From CANJQH01 sp031368515 (lineage in GTDB: Bacteria; Chloroflexota; Anaerolineae; J036; Brachytrichaceae), in assembly GCA_031368515.1 (NCBI GenBank), contig JANMNW010000447.1, positions 1 to 25,269 on the forward strand: DNA of 25,269 nt. The letters run 5' to 3'. The position numbers and the translations under genes were made by a program. Below, in pieces: positions 22,210 to 25,269 of the stretch; the first letter of the stretch is position 1, and each line of letters opens with the position of its first letter. The notes beneath the pieces were generated by a model that saw only the letters and a list, made by a program, of their open reading frames with translations, did not search any database and was not told where the DNA came from.

Positions 22210-23646
22210 ATGCCGGTCATTCATTGGTTTCGGCGCGATCTGCGCCTGACGGACAACACGGCGCTGAACCAAGCGTTGGCGGAGCATCCCGGCCAGGTCA
22301 TCCCGGTGTTTGTCCTGGACGAGGGGCTGCTGCGGGGCCGCGACGTCGCCCCCGCGCGCGTCAGATTTCTGCTGCAGTCTCTGGCCGATCTGGACGAACG
22401 GCTGCGCCAGCGCCACTCGCGCTTGATCGTGCGGCGCGGCGACAGCCAGGAGCAGCTGCTGGCGCTCGTTCGCGAGACGGGCGCGCACGCACTCTATTTC
22501 AACCGCGACAACACGCCGCGCGCCCGCGCACGCGACGCTGCCGCGACCGTGGCGCTTCAGCGCGCAGGCGCGCGTGTTGAACCGCACCGCGACCTAACCG
22601 TGTTTGAAGGGTCGGATATTCTGTCGCAGGCGGGCCAGCCGTACACGGTGTTCACGCCTTACAAAAAAGCCTGGTTGTCGCGCCCGCGCCCGCTGCCGGC
22701 CGATCTGGACGACGCTGCGTTGCGCTATTCCGGCGATTGGCCCGGCTCAATCGATTTGCCGGATGAAAGCGCGCTGGGCTTCGCCTGCACGCAACAGGTT
22801 CAGCAGGGCGGCGAGACGGCGGCATTGGCGCTGCTGCGCGAATTTGTCAAAAGCCGCCGGCTGCACGCGTACGCCGCCCAGCGCGATCAATTGGCCGAGC
22901 CGGGCACTTCGATGCTTTCGCCGCATTTGCGCTTCGGCACGATTTCACCGCGCATCTGCGCGCGCGCGGCCGAAGACGGCGCGCTGACCGTCGACAAAGC
23001 ACAGCGCGCGGGCTTCGACACCTGGCTGAGCGAGCTCATCTGGCGCGAGTTTTATCACCAGGTGCTGTATCACTTTCCGCATGCGGACAAGGGCAATTTC
23101 AAACGCAACACCGATGCGCTGCGGTGGGGCAACGGTGACGCCAAAACCGACCAACGCTATTACGAGGCGTGGTGCGCCGGGAGGACTGGCTATCCCGTCG
23201 TTGATGCCGCCATGCGCCAGCTCAACGCCATCGGCTGGATGCACAATCGCGCGCGCATGATCGTGGCGTCTTTTCTCACCAAGGATCTGCTGCTGGACTG
23301 GCGCATGGGCGAGAGCTACTTTATGCGGCAGCTGGTCGATGGCGACCCTGCTTCGAACAACGGCGGCTGGCAATGGGCCGCCAGCACCGGCACCGATGCG
23401 CAGCCATACTTCCGCATTTTCAATCCCCGCTTGCAAAGCGAGCGTTTTGACCGCGACGGCGTTTACATCCGGCGTTGGGTTCCCGAGCTCGCCACTGTTC
23501 CCGATCGCCATGTGCACGCGCCGCACGAGATGACGCCGCTTGAGCAGCGCGCGTGCAAGTGCGTGATCGGCGAACACTACCCTGCCCCCATCGTCGATCA
23601 TGCCGCGCAAAAAGAAGAGATCCTCGCGCGCTTCAAGGCCTTGTAG
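22210..23646 (+). CDS. phr: Deoxyribodipyrimidine photolyase, class I
   Basis: A 478-residue FAD-dependent enzyme that repairs cyclobutane pyrimidine dimers with light. The N-terminal antenna domain starts MPVIHWFRRDLRLTDN. The FAD-binding domain has LSPHLRFGTISPR, ELIWREFYHQ (W278, E280), GRTGYPVVDAAMRQL, WMHNRARMIVASFL, and DPASNNGGWQWAASTG. The Trp electron-transfer triad of the E. coli enzyme maps to W387, W364 and W306. N383 takes the place of the Asn near the flavin N5. The full set of repair residues argues for a photolyase rather than a cryptochrome. It lies 3 bp after the secreted hydrolase gene. The antenna cofactor cannot be told. Confidence 0.96.
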   Translation: MPVIHWFRRDLRLTDNTALNQALAEHPGQVIPVFVLDEGLLRGRDVAPARVRFLLQSLADLDERLRQRHSRLIVRRGDSQEQLLALVRETGAHALYFNRDNTPRARARDAAATVALQRAGARVEPHRDLTVFEGSDILSQAGQPYTVFTPYKKAWLSRPRPLPADLDDAALRYSGDWPGSIDLPDESALGFACTQQVQQGGETAALALLREFVKSRRLHAYAAQRDQLAEPGTSMLSPHLRFGTISPRICARAAEDGALTVDKAQRAGFDTWLSELIWREFYHQVLYHFPHADKGNFKRNTDALRWGNGDAKTDQRYYEAWCAGRTGYPVVDAAMRQLNAIGWMHNRARMIVASFLTKDLLLDWRMGESYFMRQLVDGDPASNNGGWQWAASTGTDAQPYFRIFNPRLQSERFDRDGVYIRRWVPELATVPDRHVHAPHEMTPLEQRACKCVIGEHYPAPIVDHAAQKEEILARFKAL

Positions 23647-23785
23647 CGCGCTGGCGATGCGTCTCACCCTGCGCTCAGTCAAGTCACCCCAAACGCTCAG
23701 TCGCTGCGGAAATTTGCCGCCTTCGCTGGCGCGTATTAAGCATGTGTGCGGCCATTGGGGCCGTGATGGGTTTGTTGTGATTGAT

Positions 23786-23791
23786 AAGGAG
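23786..23791 (+). promoter_or_regulatory. Ribosome binding site of the fasciclin gene
   Basis: AAGGAG lies 10 nt before the ATG at 23802. It favours that start over an in-frame TTG at 23781. Confidence 0.75.
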
Positions 23792-23801
23792 TGTTACTGA
23801 T

Positions 23802-25169
23802 ATGAATCGACGTGCATTTTTGCGCACCGTATTGACGGGCGCCGTGGCCATGGGCTCGCTGGCGATTACGCCAAATCTTCCCGGCGCATACGCCCAAGAT
23901 AGCAAAGACATTGTGGACACTGCTGTTGGCGCGGGCAGCTTCAAGACGCTGGTAGCGGCCGTTCAGGCCGCCGGACTGGTGGATACGCTCAAGGGCCCGG
24001 GACCGTTCACCGTATTTGCGCCCACAGATGAGGCGTTCGCCAAGTTGCCCGCCGGCACCTTGGACAGCCTGCTCAAGCCCGAGAACAAGCAGCAACTGAT
24101 TGACATCTTGACCTATCATGTGGTGGCAGGCAGCGTCAAAGCGGCTGATGTGGTTAAGCTGAGCAGCGCCAAGACCGTCAATGGCGCCGAAGTCAAAATC
24201 ACCGTTGCAGACGGCAAAGTCAAAGTCGACAACGCCAATGTGGTGACCACCGACATCATCGCCAGCAACGGCGTGATTCATGTGATCGACGCGGTGATTC
24301 TGCCGCCCGCCAAGCCCACCCCGGTGCTGCCGGTGACAGGCGCGGCTTCGCAGGCCGGCCTGGCCGACATCGTCGATACCGCTGTGGCGGCTGGCAGCTT
24401 CAAGACGCTCGCCGCGGCGCTGGGCGCGGCCGGATTGGTCGACACGCTGAAGGGTGCCGGGCCGTTTACGGTGTTCGCACCGACCGACGAGGCCTTCGCG
24501 AAATTGCCAGCCGGCACGGTCGAAAGCTTGCTCAAGCCGGAGAACAAGGATCAATTGATCGCTATCCTGACCTATCACGTGGCCAAGGGTCGCATCGGAT
24601 CAGCGACAGTGGCCAAGCACAGCGGCGTTGCGACGCTGCAGGGAAGCAAGATCAAGGTCACAGCCGATGCTGCGGGCGTCATGCTAAACACAGTCAAGGT
24701 GGTGTCGGCCGACATCCAGGCCAAAAACGGCGTGATTCACGTGATCGATAGCGTGCTTCTGCCTCCCGGCAACATCGTCGAGGTGGCCAAAGCCGCTGGC
24801 AGCTTCAAGACACTGACTGCCGCGCTCGCTGCAGCGGGGCTGACCGAAGCTGTTGAGAGCGGCAAACTGACCGTGTTTGCGCCGACGGACGATGCGTTCG
24901 CCAAGCTTCCGGCCGGCACGGTTGAGAACCTGCTCAAGCCAGAGAACAAAGCGCAGCTGGTCAAGATTCTGACCTACCACGTTGTGGCCAAAGACTATGA
25001 CGCCGGGCAAGTGCGGCGTTATCGCTGGATCCGCACGCTGCAGGGCGGACGGGTGCATATCGGCCGAAGCGGCCAGGCGCTTACTGTCAACAAAGCCAAT
25101 ATCGTCGCCGGCGACGTCTACGCCAGCAACGGTGTGATCCATGTGATTGACACAGTATTGCTGCCGTAA
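23802..25169 (+). CDS. Secreted protein with three fasciclin (FAS1) domains
   Basis: A 455-residue exported protein. The N-terminus MNRRAFLRTVLTG has a twin-arginine motif, and cleavage is likely after AYA (28-31), pointing to the Tat pathway. Three FAS1 domains follow at about 36-168, 188-322 and 324-455. Each carries the H1 motif (FTVFAPTDEAFAKLP), the YH motif (LTYHVV) and the H2 motif (SNGVIHVIDAVLLP). The linker after domain 1 contains LPVTG (176-180), which looks like a sortase-type motif but sits internally. FAS1 proteins mediate adhesion or bind matrix components. The start is fixed by AAGGAG at 23786-23791. The third domain is the most divergent, with an Arg-rich insert RRYRWIR. Confidence 0.94.
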   Translation: MNRRAFLRTVLTGAVAMGSLAITPNLPGAYAQDSKDIVDTAVGAGSFKTLVAAVQAAGLVDTLKGPGPFTVFAPTDEAFAKLPAGTLDSLLKPENKQQLIDILTYHVVAGSVKAADVVKLSSAKTVNGAEVKITVADGKVKVDNANVVTTDIIASNGVIHVIDAVILPPAKPTPVLPVTGAASQAGLADIVDTAVAAGSFKTLAAALGAAGLVDTLKGAGPFTVFAPTDEAFAKLPAGTVESLLKPENKDQLIAILTYHVAKGRIGSATVAKHSGVATLQGSKIKVTADAAGVMLNTVKVVSADIQAKNGVIHVIDSVLLPPGNIVEVAKAAGSFKTLTAALAAAGLTEAVESGKLTVFAPTDDAFAKLPAGTVENLLKPENKAQLVKILTYHVVAKDYDAGQVRRYRWIRTLQGGRVHIGRSGQALTVNKANIVAGDVYASNGVIHVIDTVLLP

Positions 25170-25209
25170 CAACAGTTGTCGGTGAGCGGAAAAAGCGGTG
25201 AGCGGTATG

Positions 25210-25269
25210 CAGTGAAGCTGGAAGCGGTGAGTGTGATCAGCTGATTACACACTGCTTCTCGGCTTACTG
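25210..25269. repeat. Palindromic hairpin element after the fasciclin gene (cut by the window edge)
   Basis: The outer arms (25210-25225 and 25254-25269) are imperfect reverse complements of about 16 nt (two single-base indels, one mismatch). An inner palindrome, atcagctgat, is flanked by agtgtg and cacact. Just upstream (25181-25230) the words gcggtgag recur three times. It may be a terminator or an intergenic palindromic repeat. The window may cut it. Confidence 0.6.

Noticed and set aside
23736..24578. A 280-codon minus-strand frame with internal repeats
   Set aside because: The repetition only mirrors the FAS1 domain repeats on the plus strand.
1..25269. CRISPR arrays, tRNA or rRNA genes, insertion sequences, phage genes
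   Set aside because: I looked in all gaps and saw no regular spacer repeats, cloverleaf sequences, transposase or phage-type reading frames.

Overview
This 25.3-kb window is chromosomal DNA of moderately high GC, densely packed with genes. It looks like a member of the Chloroflexota, most likely Anaerolineae-like; this is an inference. The reasons are lipoproteins and secreted proteins with Ala/Thr/Pro-rich linkers, a surface protein ending in a hydrophobic LPVV plus basic tail, a topoisomerase I with a small N-terminal zinc ribbon, Yip1-type membrane proteins, and few visible Shine-Dalgarno sites. I saw no rRNA, tRNA, CRISPR array, transposase or phage gene. The content is mostly housekeeping and envelope genes.

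Left part (1-5352). Two tandem minus-strand paralogues (the first cut by the window edge) encode secreted SH3-like/SGNH-like proteins with a degenerate catalytic motif. A divergent lipoprotein gene follows. It converges on a minus-strand phytanoyl-CoA-dioxygenase-family gene across a 94-bp inverted repeat that contains both stop codons. Upstream of the dioxygenase on the same strand lie an OsmC-type peroxidase and queA (queuosine biosynthesis).

Middle (5470-12099, plus strand). A CAP-domain/cadherin-like surface protein is followed by a tight run: an ICMT-like membrane methyltransferase, lysA (lysine biosynthesis), and a MerR-type regulator with a cobalamin-binding domain. The regulator keeps the residues that make CarH/LitR proteins B12-based light sensors. 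The run ends at a strong intrinsic terminator overlapping the regulator's stop codon. Next come a perfect inverted repeat, an NDUFA9-like SDR gene, a 13-bp-stem hairpin and an SRPBCC gene, which ends at a 16-bp perfect bidirectional terminator.

Right part. Two small polytopic membrane proteins (minus strand, 12173-13353, with good ribosome sites) diverge from an anchored protein with an unusual Val-Pro periodic repeat (13658-14161). Then, all on the plus strand, come a GT4 glycosyltransferase preceded by a GC-rich repeat, topA with an N-terminal zinc ribbon, a GNAT acetyltransferase, a membrane-anchored DsbA-like oxidoreductase, a lysine 2,3-aminomutase (kamA), a small lipoprotein, a secreted alpha/beta hydrolase, a class I photolyase (phr) and a Tat-exported triple fasciclin protein.

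Themes that recur are envelope and adhesion (SGNH-like pair, CAP, VP-repeat, FAS1, lipoproteins), light and DNA damage (CarH-like sensor, photolyase) and lysine metabolism (lysA, kamA). I did not find a convincing new multi-gene system. The best leads are the Cys-for-Ser SGNH-like pair, the VP-repeat protein, the CarH-like photoreceptor with an adjacent inverted repeat, and several palindromic intergenic elements.
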